64,000 nucleotides of DNA from Sphingomonas sp. Leaf32 (GTDB lineage Bacteria > Pseudomonadota > Alphaproteobacteria > Sphingomonadales > Sphingomonadaceae). Position numbers and translations under genes: made by a program. The notes below the pieces were generated by a model, which was given only the letters and a program-made list of their open reading frames with translations, was not told the origin of the DNA and did not search any database. Positions 43,825 to 52,677 of this stretch are shown here, piece after piece. The DNA is taken from NCBI RefSeq assembly GCF_001421765.1, contig NZ_LMLA01000005.1:29963-93962 (forward strand). Direction: 5' to 3'. Each line of letters starts with the position of its first letter. The stretch's first letter is position 1.

Positions 43825-44063
43825 CCGCTACCCGCGCGAATCGTGGACTGCCGCGCGTTTCACGGGGGTCGCCGGCCGCTTAACCCGGTAACCTTCCAAT
43901 AAACCCTCTAACCGGTTCGATGGGGTTTCGAGAATTGTCCTGAGAAGACCACCCGCCTGCACCGGAACTGCACCACATCTGCGCTCCTCCTGCGGCCACT
44001 GCGGATCATGCGTGGATAGCATCTTCCTACACCGGCGGCTTCCATCCCGAGGGAGCCGCCACG

Positions 44064-45527
44064 ATGCGCTACCATTTCCTGTTCAAGATCGCAGCGACCG
44101 TCGCACTGGTCCAATGTTTCCACTGGTTGTTCCCTGATGGATTCGAAGGGGCGCGGGTCGGCGGCTTCGCGGCCGTCTGGTTGCTGCTGCTGGCTGCGGT
44201 TCGCCGCGACGTACGGCACAGCCGCGCGGCATGGGGCGCGATCGCTGCGGCCGGGGTGTTCGCCGCCATGCTGGTCGACAATCCGGGGCCGTTGCCGTGG
44301 GTGCTGTTCTGGGTGGCGCTGTCGGTCGCGGCGCTGATCCCGCGCGTGGCCGGATTCGACGATGCCTGGCGCTGGGCCATGCGGCTGCTGGCCCATGGCG
44401 CGAGCACGCCGTTCGCGCTACCGTTCGACCTGCGGCGGATGGGGGCGATCCGGGGCAGGGGGGTATCGCCGGCACGGATCGCGGCGACACTGGCACTGCC
44501 GATGATCGGGGGCGCCGTGTTCCTGCTGCTGTTTGCACAAGCCAACCCTTTGATCTACAATGCCTTTTCGACCATACAGCTTCCCGGCCTCTGGCAGTTG
44601 GCGTTATGGGGAGTGGTCGCGGCGATGGCGTGGCCGGCGTTTCGCCCGCGTGGGGGCGTGCTGCGCTGGGCGGCGCGGCTGTCCGATCCCGAGCCGCGGA
44701 TTCCGGGGGCGTCGTTGCCGTCGGTGTTGATGGCCCTTGCCCTCTTCAACCTGATCTTCGCCGTACAGAACGCGCTGGACATCGCGTTTTTGTGGAGCGG
44801 AGCGGGGCTGCCCGAGGGGGTGAGCGCGGCGGACTATGCCCATCGCGGGGCCTATCCGTTGATCGTCACGGCATTGCTGGCGGGCGTGCTGGCGCTGGCG
44901 ATGCTGCGGCCGGGGAGCGCCAGTGCCGGCAATCGCTGGGCGCGGCGGATGGTGACATTGTGGGTCGCGCAGAATCTGGTACTGGTAGCCTCCAGCGCGC
45001 TGCGGACGATCGACTATATCGACGAATCGATGCTGACCGCGTGGCGGATCGCCGCGTTGCTATGGATGGCACTGGTGGCGCTGGGGCTGGTGCTGATCGG
45101 ATGGCGGATATTGGCGGGCAAGAGCGCGCGGTGGCTGGTGAACGCCAATGCGCTGGCGGCGGGGATCGTGCTGAGCGTGTGCGGGGTCGTGGATCTGGGC
45201 GCGGCGGCGGCGGCCTATAATGTGCGGGCGCAGCGGCCCGAGGCGGTCGACCTGGGGTATCTGCGCTGGGTGGGCGACGGTGCGCTGCTGCCGGTGATCG
45301 CATTGGAGCAGCGACCGATGGATGCCGTCACGCGTCGAAAGGTGCGCGCGGTACGATTTAATCTCTTCGCCGACCTGACATCGCGACAGGCGCATTGGGA
45401 AAGCTGGACCCTGCGCGGGAGCCGGCGGCTGTCGGCAGCGCGGGCGCTGCTGGGCTGCGCACCGTCGTCACCCGACCCACGCGTTCGAACGTGTGACGGC
45501 ATCCCGACCGATATGGTGCAACCTTGA
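44064..45527 (+). CDS. DUF4173/DUF4153 family membrane protein
   Basis: 487 residues with about ten hydrophobic segments through residue 395, then a soluble C-terminal part (about 400-487) containing a pair of cysteines. The pattern QANPLIYNAF and the DYAHRGAYPLIVTALL block are typical of DUF4173/DUF4153 integral membrane proteins, whose function is not known. The stop overlaps an in-frame TTG of the following response-regulator gene, and the histidine kinase gene follows that, so a membrane protein plus two-component system operon is likely. The gene starts just beyond the origin region. Confidence 0.85.
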   Translation: MRYHFLFKIAATVALVQCFHWLFPDGFEGARVGGFAAVWLLLLAAVRRDVRHSRAAWGAIAAAGVFAAMLVDNPGPLPWVLFWVALSVAALIPRVAGFDDAWRWAMRLLAHGASTPFALPFDLRRMGAIRGRGVSPARIAATLALPMIGGAVFLLLFAQANPLIYNAFSTIQLPGLWQLALWGVVAAMAWPAFRPRGGVLRWAARLSDPEPRIPGASLPSVLMALALFNLIFAVQNALDIAFLWSGAGLPEGVSAADYAHRGAYPLIVTALLAGVLALAMLRPGSASAGNRWARRMVTLWVAQNLVLVASSALRTIDYIDESMLTAWRIAALLWMALVALGLVLIGWRILAGKSARWLVNANALAAGIVLSVCGVVDLGAAAAAYNVRAQRPEAVDLGYLRWVGDGALLPVIALEQRPMDAVTRRKVRAVRFNLFADLTSRQAHWESWTLRGSRRLSAARALLGCAPSSPDPRVRTCDGIPTDMVQP

Positions 45528-45559
45528 CGCCGGCCCCGATGGCGCTGATCCAGTGCCCC

Positions 45560-46258
45560 ATGCCGCGCACCATCCTGATCGCCGATGACGACCCGCATAT
45601 CCGCCAGTTGCTGGCGTTCGCGCTGGACAAGGCCGGGCTGTCCTCGATCGAGGCGGGCGATGGCGAGGCGGCGCTGCGACAGGCGGGCGAACAGGCGCCC
45701 GACCTGATCGTGCTGGACATCAACATGCCGCGCATGGACGGGATCGAGGTGTGCCGGCGGCTGCGGGCGACCAGCGACGTGCCGATCCTGTTCCTGTCGA
45801 GCCGCGATGACGAGATCGACCGGGTGCTGGGCATCGAGCTGGGCGCCGACGATTATGTAGTGAAGCCGTTTTCCCCGCGCGAGGTGGTGGCGCGGGTGAT
45901 GGCGATCCTGCGGCGGGTCGCGACGCGGCCGGTGGCGGTGGAGAGCGCCGCGGCGCTGCTGGCCCATGGGCGATTGCGGCTCGACCCCGATGGCTGGCAG
46001 GCGAGCTGGGCGGGGAAGCCGGTCGCGCTGACCGTGACCGAGTTCGGCATATTGCGCACGCTGGCGGCGATGCCGTCGAAGGTGTTCAGCCGCGACGCGA
46101 TCATCGACCGGCTGCACGGGCCGGGCTTCGCGATCACCGACCGCACGATCGACAGCCATGTCCGCAACCTGCGCGCCAAGTTCGCCGGGGTGGGCGCGCA
46201 CGATGTCGTCGAGACGCGCGCGGGCGTCGGCTATCGCCTGGGCAGTTGCGGCGGATGA
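45560..46258 (+). CDS. OmpR-family response regulator
   Basis: 232 residues from the ATG at 45560 (the frame opens at a TTG at 45524). The receiver domain has the acidic triad in IADDDPH near 6-10, phosphoacceptor Asp in LIVLDINMPRMDG near 53, and the conserved Lys in VVKPFSPRE near 102. The C-terminal winged helix (about 130-230) ends with IDSHVRNLRAKF and GVGYRLG, typical of OmpR/PhoB regulators. It is followed by its kinase with a 4-bp overlap. The regulon is unknown; the DUF4173 gene upstream may be autoregulated. Confidence 0.95.
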   Translation: MPRTILIADDDPHIRQLLAFALDKAGLSSIEAGDGEAALRQAGEQAPDLIVLDINMPRMDGIEVCRRLRATSDVPILFLSSRDDEIDRVLGIELGADDYVVKPFSPREVVARVMAILRRVATRPVAVESAAALLAHGRLRLDPDGWQASWAGKPVALTVTEFGILRTLAAMPSKVFSRDAIIDRLHGPGFAITDRTIDSHVRNLRAKFAGVGAHDVVETRAGVGYRLGSCGG

Positions 46259-47808
46259 TCGCCGCCGCGAAGGCGCTGATCCGACGGCACTGGCCCCGGC
46301 TGCGGCTGCGCACGATATTGCTGGTGACGTTCGTGTTCGTCGCGGCGCTGCCCGGCGTCGGCGCGCTGTTCCTGCGGGTGTATGAGAACAGCCTGCTGCG
46401 CCAGACCGAAACCGAACTGGTGGCGCAGAGCGCCGCGCTGGCGGCGGTGGCCGCGCGCGACTGGCCGTGGGGGCAGGGGGGTGCGGGGGAGGGGGCGGCG
46501 ATCGTGCGGAGCGGCTATGGCTCCGACCTCGACCTGCGGTTGTCGCGCATCCTGCCCGAACGGCCCGCGCCGGTGGCGATGGCGGAGGCGGATGCCACGG
46601 TGCGGCGCTGGGCGGGGCAGGTGGCGCCGGTGCTGGCGATGACGGCGGCAACGACGCTGGCGTCGATCCAGCTGCTCGACACGGACGGCCGCATCGTCGC
46701 ACGCGGGCCGGCGGGCAGGGGCTATCCCGCCCTGCCCGAAGTGCAGGCGGCGCTGCGGGGCCGGGCGGTGACGACGCTGCGCCGCAACGGGGCCTATCGC
46801 CAGCATTATCCGCTGGAATGGCTCAGCCGCGCGTCGGACCTGCGCATCCATCATGCGCGGCCGGTGATCGTCGGCGGGCGGGTGGTCGGGGTGCTGTTGC
46901 TGGCACGGTCGCCGCGCAGCCTGTTCGTCGGGCTGTACGAGGATCGCGGCAAGATCGCGTTCGGGATCGTCGCGATCTTCCTGACGCTGGTGGGGTTGAG
47001 CGGGCTGTTGTCGCGCGGCATCGTCCGCCCGGTCGAGGCGCTGCGCGACGCGACCCGCGCGGTGGCGCTGGGCGGAGGCCGCGTGCCCGACCCGCCGCCG
47101 ACCGCCGCGATCGAGATCCAGGCGCTGTACCGCGACTTTGCCGTGATGGCGGAGGCGATCGCGCATCGATCGCGCTATCTGCGCGACTTCGCCCATGCCG
47201 TCAGCCATGAGTTCAAGACGCCGCTGGCCGGCATTCGCGGCGCGGTCGAGCTGTTGCAGGACCATGGCGACATGGGAGCGGCGGACCGGGCGCGGTTCCT
47301 GTCGAACGTCGCCGCCGATGCCGACCGGCTGAACCTGCTGGTCAGCCGGCTGCTGGAACTGGCGCGGGCGGACATGGCGACGCGGGAGGCGGGGGCGGCG
47401 ACCGACCTGGCCGACGTGCTGGCGCAAGCGGCGGATGCGAGCGTGCTGGCGGTCGCGTTGCCGGATGGGCCGCTGCCCATGGTCGCGGTGCCACGCGGGG
47501 TGGTGGAAACCGCGCTGTCGACGCTGATCGACAATAGCCGGCAGGCAGGCGCAGGGCGGATCGCGATCACGGCGGCGGTCGCGGGCGGCATGGTCGCGCT
47601 GATGATTGCCGATGACGGTCCGGGGATCGCGGTCGGCGACCGCGCGCGGGTGTTCGAACCGTTCTTCACCACCCGCCGCGCCGATGGCGGGACCGGCCTT
47701 GGCCTGTCGATCCTGCGGTCGCTGGTGGAAGCGCATCGCGGGGAGGTCGCGCTGGTGGAGGCGGGGCAGGGGGCGGCGTTCCGGCTGATGCTGCCGGTGG
47801 CGGGGTAG
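46255..47808 (+). CDS. Sensor histidine kinase
   Basis: 517 residues. Two membrane helices (about 18-40 and 235-258) frame a periplasmic sensor domain of some 195 residues. HAMP follows, then the HisKA box FAHAVSHEFKTPLAGIRG with the phospho-His near 320. The HATPase has the N box (LIDNSRQAGAG), G1 (DDGPGIAVGD), F (FEPFFTT) and G2 (GGTGLGLSI). It resembles CreC-like kinases. The ATG overlaps the response-regulator stop (ATGA). The signal is unknown. Confidence 0.95.
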   Translation: MIAAAKALIRRHWPRLRLRTILLVTFVFVAALPGVGALFLRVYENSLLRQTETELVAQSAALAAVAARDWPWGQGGAGEGAAIVRSGYGSDLDLRLSRILPERPAPVAMAEADATVRRWAGQVAPVLAMTAATTLASIQLLDTDGRIVARGPAGRGYPALPEVQAALRGRAVTTLRRNGAYRQHYPLEWLSRASDLRIHHARPVIVGGRVVGVLLLARSPRSLFVGLYEDRGKIAFGIVAIFLTLVGLSGLLSRGIVRPVEALRDATRAVALGGGRVPDPPPTAAIEIQALYRDFAVMAEAIAHRSRYLRDFAHAVSHEFKTPLAGIRGAVELLQDHGDMGAADRARFLSNVAADADRLNLLVSRLLELARADMATREAGAATDLADVLAQAADASVLAVALPDGPLPMVAVPRGVVETALSTLIDNSRQAGAGRIAITAAVAGGMVALMIADDGPGIAVGDRARVFEPFFTTRRADGGTGLGLSILRSLVEAHRGEVALVEAGQGAAFRLMLPVAG

Positions 47809-47840
47809 GGGGGGCTGCTTCTGCCGATGAGGATCGGTCG

Positions 47841-48026
47841 GATCGACATTCACCGTCTTACTTCGTCACCCCGGACTTGTTCCGGGGTCCACCGCGCCGC
47901 AATCGCGGTCGATAGAGGCTCATGCCGTGCCGATCGCCGTGCCGTGGACCCCGGAACAAGTCCGGGGTGACGGAGAGGCTGGAGGCCCAGATCAGGAACG
48001 ACACCGGGCGTGGCCGAATGTCGATC
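47841..48026. repeat. Family 1 inverted-repeat element, full copy (subfamily A)
   Basis: 186 bp from GATCGACATTCA to CGAATGTCGATC (11 of 12 terminal bases pair), with two intact REP hairpins and the subfamily A spacer also seen at 2807, 19377 and 50934. It directly follows the histidine kinase gene. The 550-bp gap 47809-48358 also holds a family 3 repeat, a CCCCGGC-cttc-GCCGGGG hairpin at 48226-48243, and the hipBA operator. Confidence 0.88.
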
Positions 48027-48072
48027 GGTCGCAGGATTTCGGGTTGTTTGGCGACTTCACCAACGCACCGGA

Positions 48073-48154
48073 CGTCATCCCAGCGAAGGCTGGGATCTCC
48101 CGGTTGGAGCGCGGGACAAGAGCCGGTCGAGGCCCCAGCCTGCGCTGGGGCGAT
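48073..48154. repeat. Family 3 repeat, second copy
   Basis: Begins with the hairpin ATCCCAGC-GAAG-GCTGGGAT (48077-48096), then ATCTCCCGGTTG, and ends GAGGCCCCAGCCTGCGC. It is homologous to 19549-19630, with compensating changes in the hairpin (T-A to C-G), which argues that the fold is kept. Confidence 0.65.
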
Positions 48155-48304
48155 GTTTCCGGGCAGATAGAGCAAACGCCAGCTGGACAGGCATTGTCGT
48201 AGCTTCCTGACGTCCCCCGACTGGTCCCCGGCCTTCGCCGGGGTAACGGTTGGGCTGCCAAATAGGGCGCAATCCAGTAAGAGAACTCCGTACGACACGA
48301 ACGG

Positions 48305-48360
48305 CCATATAGGGCCGATAATATTGCTAAACGAGCCACAATCGTCCATAAAAGGCCGAT
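48305..48360 (+). promoter_or_regulatory. Direct repeats at the hipBA promoter, probable HipB operator
   Basis: CCATATAGGGCCGAT (48305-48319) and CCATAAAAGGCCGAT (48346-48360), 13 of 15 bases identical, 41 bp apart (about four helical turns). The second overlaps the hipB start codon. Spaced operators of this kind fit autorepression by HipB/HipA. Confidence 0.55.
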
Positions 48361-48637
48361 GCTCTATACCCCCACCGAACTGGCCACCGCGATCGGCGAC
48401 CGCATCCGTGCCCGGCGCAAGGCGATGGGGCTGACCCAGGCGGACAGCGCGAGCCGGGCGGGGGTGTCCTATCGCACGTGGCGGCGGATGGAGGGGGAGG
48501 GGAAGGCGTCGATCGACGATCTGGTCCGGGCGGCGCTGGTGCTGCGGTGCGAGGACGGCGTGACCGCGCTGTTCCCGCTGCCGGCGGCGGCCAGCATGGA
48601 TGCGCTGCTGCGCGACCAGCGACAGGGCCGGCGGTGA
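48359..48637 (+). CDS. hipB: HipB-like XRE-family antitoxin
   Basis: 92 residues. The Cro/CI helix-turn-helix covers about 8-60 (IRARRKAMGLTQADSASRAG, then YRTWRRMEGEG). It is small, soluble, and translationally coupled to the hipA-like gene by a GTGA overlap. In type II HipBA systems HipB represses the operon and neutralises HipA. The ATG at 48359 has only a weak AAAAGG upstream, and one operator repeat reaches into the start codon, so leader-poor translation is possible. Confidence 0.85.
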   Translation: MLYTPTELATAIGDRIRARRKAMGLTQADSASRAGVSYRTWRRMEGEGKASIDDLVRAALVLRCEDGVTALFPLPAAASMDALLRDQRQGRR

Positions 48638-49878
48638 AGCTCGCGCCCGGACAGCCGCTGCAGGTCGCGCTGCACGGGGCCGCGCCCGCCGCGCGGGTGG
48701 CGATGGCGGGCGGCCTTGCCCAGCTCGAATGGACTGCATCGGCGATCGGCGACGCGCGGCGGCTGTCGCCGGTCCATTATCCGCCCGAACCGGGGTTGCA
48801 GGCGGCGCGTACGCGCGACTTCGACGGGCTGCACGGGTTCCTGGCCGACAGCCTGCCCGAAGGATGGGGTGCGCTGCTGATGCGGCGGCGGCTCGCGGCG
48901 CTGGGCGTCGACATGGGGCGGCTGTCGGCGCTCGACCGGCTCGCGCTGGTCGGCGATCAGGGGCGCGGGAGCCTGACCTTCGCGCCCGCGACGACGCCGG
49001 TCGCGGACAAGGATGCGATCGACCTCGACGCGCTGGCGGCGGAATCGCAGGCGATCCTGCGCGGCGAAGGGGGGGCGCTCGGCGACCTGCTCGCCGATCT
49101 GGGCGGGGCGTCGGGCGGCGCGCGACCCAAGGTGCATGTCGGCTTCGGTCCGGATGGCGCGATCGGCATCGGCGACGGCGAACTGCCACAGGACCATGCG
49201 GCGTGGATCGTGAAGTTTCGCGCTGGGGCCGACCCGATGGACATCGGTCCGGTCGAACAGGCCTATGCCGCCATGGCCCGTCTGGCGGGCGTGACCATCG
49301 GTGAGACGCGGCTGATCCCGGCACGGCACGGCGCGCCGTTCTTCGCGACGCGGCGGTTCGACCGGCCGGGCGAGGGGCGGCGGATGCACATGGTATCGCT
49401 GGCCGGCGCGATCGAGGCGCCGCCGCAGGTCGCGGGCGCGATCGACTACGACATGTTCCTGCGCGCGACGCGGGCGATCACACGGAATGAGGAAGATGTT
49501 GTCGAGGCGTTTCGGCGGATGGTCTTCAACGTGCTGGCGGGCAATCGCGACGATCATAGCCGGCAGCACGCCTATCTGATGGACGATGTGGGGGAGTGGC
49601 ATCTGGCCCCGGCCTATGACCTGACCTTTTCCGATGGTCCGGGCGGCGAACATTATCTGGCGGTGGCGGGCGAGGGGGCGATGCCGACGCGCGGCCATGT
49701 CGACCGCGTCGCGCGGCTCCACGGCATCGCGGCAAAAACGGTCGCGGCGATCGTCGAGCAGGTGGCGGAGGCGGTCGCGCGCTGGGACGCCGCCGCGCGC
49801 GATGCCGGGGTCGGGCGCGATACGCAGGCGCTGGTCACCGCGAGGCTGGCGACGATCCGCCGCGCGTTCGCCGGGTAA
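48634..49878 (+). CDS. hipA: HipA-like serine/threonine kinase toxin
   Basis: 414 residues from the GTG at 48634, overlapping the hipB stop. The N-terminal subdomain contains FDGLHGFLADSLPEGWG, and the kinase-like part has AAWIVKF (ATP-binding Lys), RFDR, the catalytic loop NVLAGNRDDHSRQHAYL (Asp and His/Asn positions) and the metal site LAPAYDLTFS. These are the HipA family features. E. coli HipA phosphorylates glutamyl-tRNA synthetase and induces persistence; other HipA proteins have different synthetase targets. The activation-loop Ser could not be placed with confidence. Confidence 0.88.
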   Translation: MKLAPGQPLQVALHGAAPAARVAMAGGLAQLEWTASAIGDARRLSPVHYPPEPGLQAARTRDFDGLHGFLADSLPEGWGALLMRRRLAALGVDMGRLSALDRLALVGDQGRGSLTFAPATTPVADKDAIDLDALAAESQAILRGEGGALGDLLADLGGASGGARPKVHVGFGPDGAIGIGDGELPQDHAAWIVKFRAGADPMDIGPVEQAYAAMARLAGVTIGETRLIPARHGAPFFATRRFDRPGEGRRMHMVSLAGAIEAPPQVAGAIDYDMFLRATRAITRNEEDVVEAFRRMVFNVLAGNRDDHSRQHAYLMDDVGEWHLAPAYDLTFSDGPGGEHYLAVAGEGAMPTRGHVDRVARLHGIAAKTVAAIVEQVAEAVARWDAAARDAGVGRDTQALVTARLATIRRAFAG

Positions 49879-49930
49879 ACCGCATCCCCGCACCCTTTGC
49901 GTGCCGCCGCCGCTCGCCTATGCAGCGGCG

Positions 49931-50635
49931 ATGCACAGCGTCCGCAACATCGTCGTCCTGACCGGGGCGGGGGTCTCCGCCGAATCGGGCATCGCCACCT
50001 TTCGCGGCCCCGGCGGGCTGTGGGAGGGGCACCGGGTCGAGGATGTGTGCACGCCGCAGGCTCTGCGTGCCGATCCGGCGCTGGTCCACCGCTTCTACGA
50101 CCTGCGCCGCGCGGCGCTGGCCGGGGTGCGGCCCAATGCGGCGCATCACGCGCTGGCCGCGCTCGACCGGGCATGGACCGGCGAACTGCTGATCGTGACG
50201 CAGAATGTCGACGACCTGCACGAACGCGCCGGGGCGAGGCGGCTGCTGCACATGCATGGCGAGCTGTGTTCGGCACTCTGCGCGGCCTGCGGCGTTCGGG
50301 TGCCGCACCGGGATGCGCTGCCGCCGGGGAGCGTGTGCGCGGCCTGCGGCGCTGCGGCGCTGCGGCCCGACATCGTGTTCTTCGGCGAGATGCCGTACGC
50401 CATGGACCGCATCGTCGCGGCGATCGGCGCGTGCGATCTGTTCGTATCGATCGGGACATCGGGCGCGGTCTATCCCGCCGCCGGCTTCGTCGAATGGGCG
50501 AAGGATCGCGGTGCGGCGACGCTGGAACTCAATCTCGAACGCTCGGCCGGATCGGACCGGTTCGACGAAAGCCGCCTCGGCCCGGCCGGCGAACTGGTGC
50601 CGGCATGGGTCGATGCGCTGCTACGGGCGGGGTAG
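49931..50635 (+). CDS. cobB: Sir2 family NAD-dependent protein deacylase
   Basis: 234 residues. NAD-binding motifs GAGVSAESGIATFRG and TQNVDDLHERAG are present, with the catalytic His in HMHGEL. The zinc site has four cysteines in two pairs (CAACG twice). FYDLRR has the Tyr-x2-Arg pair that marks class III sirtuins such as CobB and SIRT5, which also remove succinyl groups. The ATG at 49931 begins the fold directly. It lies 52 bp after hipA and 3 bp before a small gene; no functional link is evident. Confidence 0.93.
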   Translation: MHSVRNIVVLTGAGVSAESGIATFRGPGGLWEGHRVEDVCTPQALRADPALVHRFYDLRRAALAGVRPNAAHHALAALDRAWTGELLIVTQNVDDLHERAGARRLLHMHGELCSALCAACGVRVPHRDALPPGSVCAACGAAALRPDIVFFGEMPYAMDRIVAAIGACDLFVSIGTSGAVYPAAGFVEWAKDRGAATLELNLERSAGSDRFDESRLGPAGELVPAWVDALLRAG

Positions 50636-50638
50636 CGC

Positions 50639-50893
50639 GTGGCGCGCCGGAAACGCATCCTGACGGCGACCATGGCCGATGGCTGGGTCAAGACGATCGG
50701 CCCGACCAGCGCGCCGTTCACCCATTTCTGGCGGATCGTCGCGCTGCTGGAAAACGGCCGGACCGAAGTGTTCTGGGGCCATGCCGCATCGTTGAAGGAA
50801 GCCACCGGCAAACAGGCTGCGACCCGCGACGCCGCGCGGCAGCGCGGGTGGCAGAGCTACACGTTCGAGGTGGTGGAACTGGTTGAGGGGTAG
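50639..50893 (+). CDS. Small hypothetical protein
   Basis: 84 residues from a GTG at 50639, 3 bp after cobB, so probably in the same transcript. It is basic at the N-terminus and has an aromatic, mixed alpha/beta body (THFWRIVALL, EVFWGHAASLKE, GWQSYTFEVVEL). There is no signal peptide or membrane segment. An ATG at 50672 could start a 73-residue version. No family recognised. Confidence 0.6.
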   Translation: MARRKRILTATMADGWVKTIGPTSAPFTHFWRIVALLENGRTEVFWGHAASLKEATGKQAATRDAARQRGWQSYTFEVVELVEG

Positions 50894-50933
50894 GGGTACG
50901 TCGTACCTTTGCGCAGGTTGGGGGGCTACGACC

Positions 50934-51118
50934 GATCGACCTTCAGCTACTCCCGGTATCGTTGCTGATCGCCGCCTCCAACCTCTCCGTCACCCCGGAC
51001 TTGTTCCGGGGTCCACCGAGCCGCGATCACGGTCGATAGAAGCTCATGCCGCATCGATTGCCGCACCGTGGACCCCGGAACAAGTCCGGGGTGACGATAG
51101 GGCAGGTGAATGTCGCTC
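50934..51118. repeat. Family 1 inverted-repeat element, full copy (subfamily A)
   Basis: 185 bp from GATCGACCTTCA to TGAATGTCGCTC, with two intact REP hairpins and the subfamily A spacer. In the 420-bp gap 50894-51313 there is also a GTACCCCCCGTGCGCGCGGGG-like hairpin stretch near 51160-51188; I see nothing else. Confidence 0.85.
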
Positions 51119-51313
51119 GGCCCAGGACCGAGCGGTGTTCATCCAGGGCGCCACGACCGGCGTACCCCCCGTGCGCGCGGGGGTGCGGTTGGTGTGTGAG
51201 GCAGGGGCGGGGTCCTTCGTCGTGTCATACCGATCGGGAAGAATGGCGACCGGTTGCGGCCCGCCCCCGGCCGCGCGATACAGCGTGTCTTCACGACGAA
51301 AGGACGAACCGTC

Positions 51314-52540
51314 TTGGCCCAGCCCCCGGCGCCCGCGTCATCGGACGATCTGGTCGCGGCGCGGCTGTTCCGCCTGTCGCTGGGCGTGTTCTTCATCGGC
51401 GGGTTCGTCGCGTCGTCGATCAGCCTGCTGGTGCCGCGGATGCGGCTGACGCTGGGCCTCGATTACCTGATGGCGACCAGCATCCAGCTTGCGTCCTTTT
51501 CCAGCTATCTGTTGTTCGCGGTGCCGGTGGCGGCGATCGTCGCGGTCACCGGCTATATGCGTGCCCATGCCATCGGGCTGTCGCTGATGGCGGCGGGCTG
51601 CGTCGCGCTGGTCGCGGGGCTGATGCGGGAGGGCTATCCGCTGATCCTGCTGGCGCTGCTGGCGGTGTCGACCGGCGCGACGTTCCTGCAGATCGCCAGC
51701 AATACCGCCGCGACGATCGTCGGCGATCCCGCACGGGCGGCGGTCCGGCTGAACCTGCTGCAGGGGTTCAATTCGATCGGCACCGTGATCGGCCCGGCGC
51801 TGGGCGCGACGACGATCCTGTCGGCCAGGGCGGCGAGCGATCCGACCGGTTCGATCCTGCCCTTCGCGCTGGCCGCGCTGGTCCTGACGGCGCTCGCCTT
51901 CGCCTTTTTCCGGCGGCGCGACCTGCTGAGCGGACTGCCGGCGGGGGCGCCGCATATCGCGCGGGCGACATGGGTCGCGACGCTCGGCGATACCCGGTTG
52001 CTGGCCGGGGCGGCCGCGATCTTCTGCTATGTCGGGGCGGAGGTGGCGATCGGCGCGCTGCTGACCGATTTCCTGATGAGCCGCCATGCGCTGGGCTGGC
52101 CGGCGGAAAGCGCTGCGCGGTTGGTCGCGCTCTATTGGGGCGGGGCGATGGTCGGGCGTTTCGCCGGGGCGGCGATCCTGCGGGTCGTGCCGCCCGCCCC
52201 GGTGCTGGCGCTGGCCGCGCTGCTCGCCACGTTGCTGGTCGGCGGCGCGGTACTGGCGAGCGGGGCGGTGGCCGCTGCGTTGCTGCTGCTGGTCGGGGTG
52301 GTCAATTCGATCATGTATCCGACAATCTATGTCCTGGCGCTGCCCGACCGGCCCGAGCGCGCCGCGCCCGGCGCGATGGTGCTATGCATCGCGGTGGTCG
52401 GCGGGGCGGTGGTGCCGATGCTGACCGGCGCGCTGGCCGACCGGATCGGGCTGGTCCCCGCGCTGTTGCTGCCCGCGCTGTGTTACCTGCCCATCCTGGC
52501 CTTCGCGCGGCGTTTCCGCGAGCCGCGCACTGCGGGCTGA
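51314..52540 (+). CDS. MFS sugar transporter (FucP/GluP-like)
   Basis: 408 residues and about twelve hydrophobic segments. The likely start is TTG at 51314, which has AGGACG upstream; a frame from 51254 lacks a site. The layout and the first-helix pattern FFIGGFVASSISLLVPRMR resemble the fucose/glucose-galactose:H+ symporters (FucP, GluP, NagP). It is the first gene of the glucan locus and lies 137 bp before the TonB receptor gene, whose promoter holds a LacI-type operator. It should import the monosaccharide released by the GH3/GH30 enzymes. Confidence 0.8.
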   Translation: MAQPPAPASSDDLVAARLFRLSLGVFFIGGFVASSISLLVPRMRLTLGLDYLMATSIQLASFSSYLLFAVPVAAIVAVTGYMRAHAIGLSLMAAGCVALVAGLMREGYPLILLALLAVSTGATFLQIASNTAATIVGDPARAAVRLNLLQGFNSIGTVIGPALGATTILSARAASDPTGSILPFALAALVLTALAFAFFRRRDLLSGLPAGAPHIARATWVATLGDTRLLAGAAAIFCYVGAEVAIGALLTDFLMSRHALGWPAESAARLVALYWGGAMVGRFAGAAILRVVPPAPVLALAALLATLLVGGAVLASGAVAAALLLLVGVVNSIMYPTIYVLALPDRPERAAPGAMVLCIAVVGGAVVPMLTGALADRIGLVPALLLPALCYLPILAFARRFREPRTAG

Positions 52541-52588
52541 GATCGGCGGCCGTTTTTCGGATTGCACCCCGGCAACTTTGTGTTACAA

Positions 52589-52608
52589 AATTGGAAGCGC
52601 TTCCAATT
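52589..52608. promoter_or_regulatory. LacI-family operator before the TonB receptor gene
   Basis: AATTGGAAGCGCTTCCAATT: a perfect 20-bp palindrome, the style of CcpA/PurR-type LacI-family operators with a central CG. The core TTGGAAGCGCTTCCAA recurs before the GH3 gene (59075). TTGTGTTACAAAAT immediately upstream could hold promoter elements. Confidence 0.85.
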
Positions 52609-52677
52609 CCGCCATCGGACGGAGTCGGGCGAGCGAATGAAGCCGGCCGCAGACCGGCTCCTTAGGGGAGGATGGAC

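Noticed and set aside
43400..43891. Plus-strand 163-codon frame over the iterons
   Set aside because: It reads through the repeats and yields a repetitive, Arg/Gly-rich product with no start signal.
48359..49878. Phage-defence island around hipBA
   Set aside because: Only a toxin-antitoxin pair is present; no nuclease, helicase, retron, CBASS or restriction genes lie beside it.
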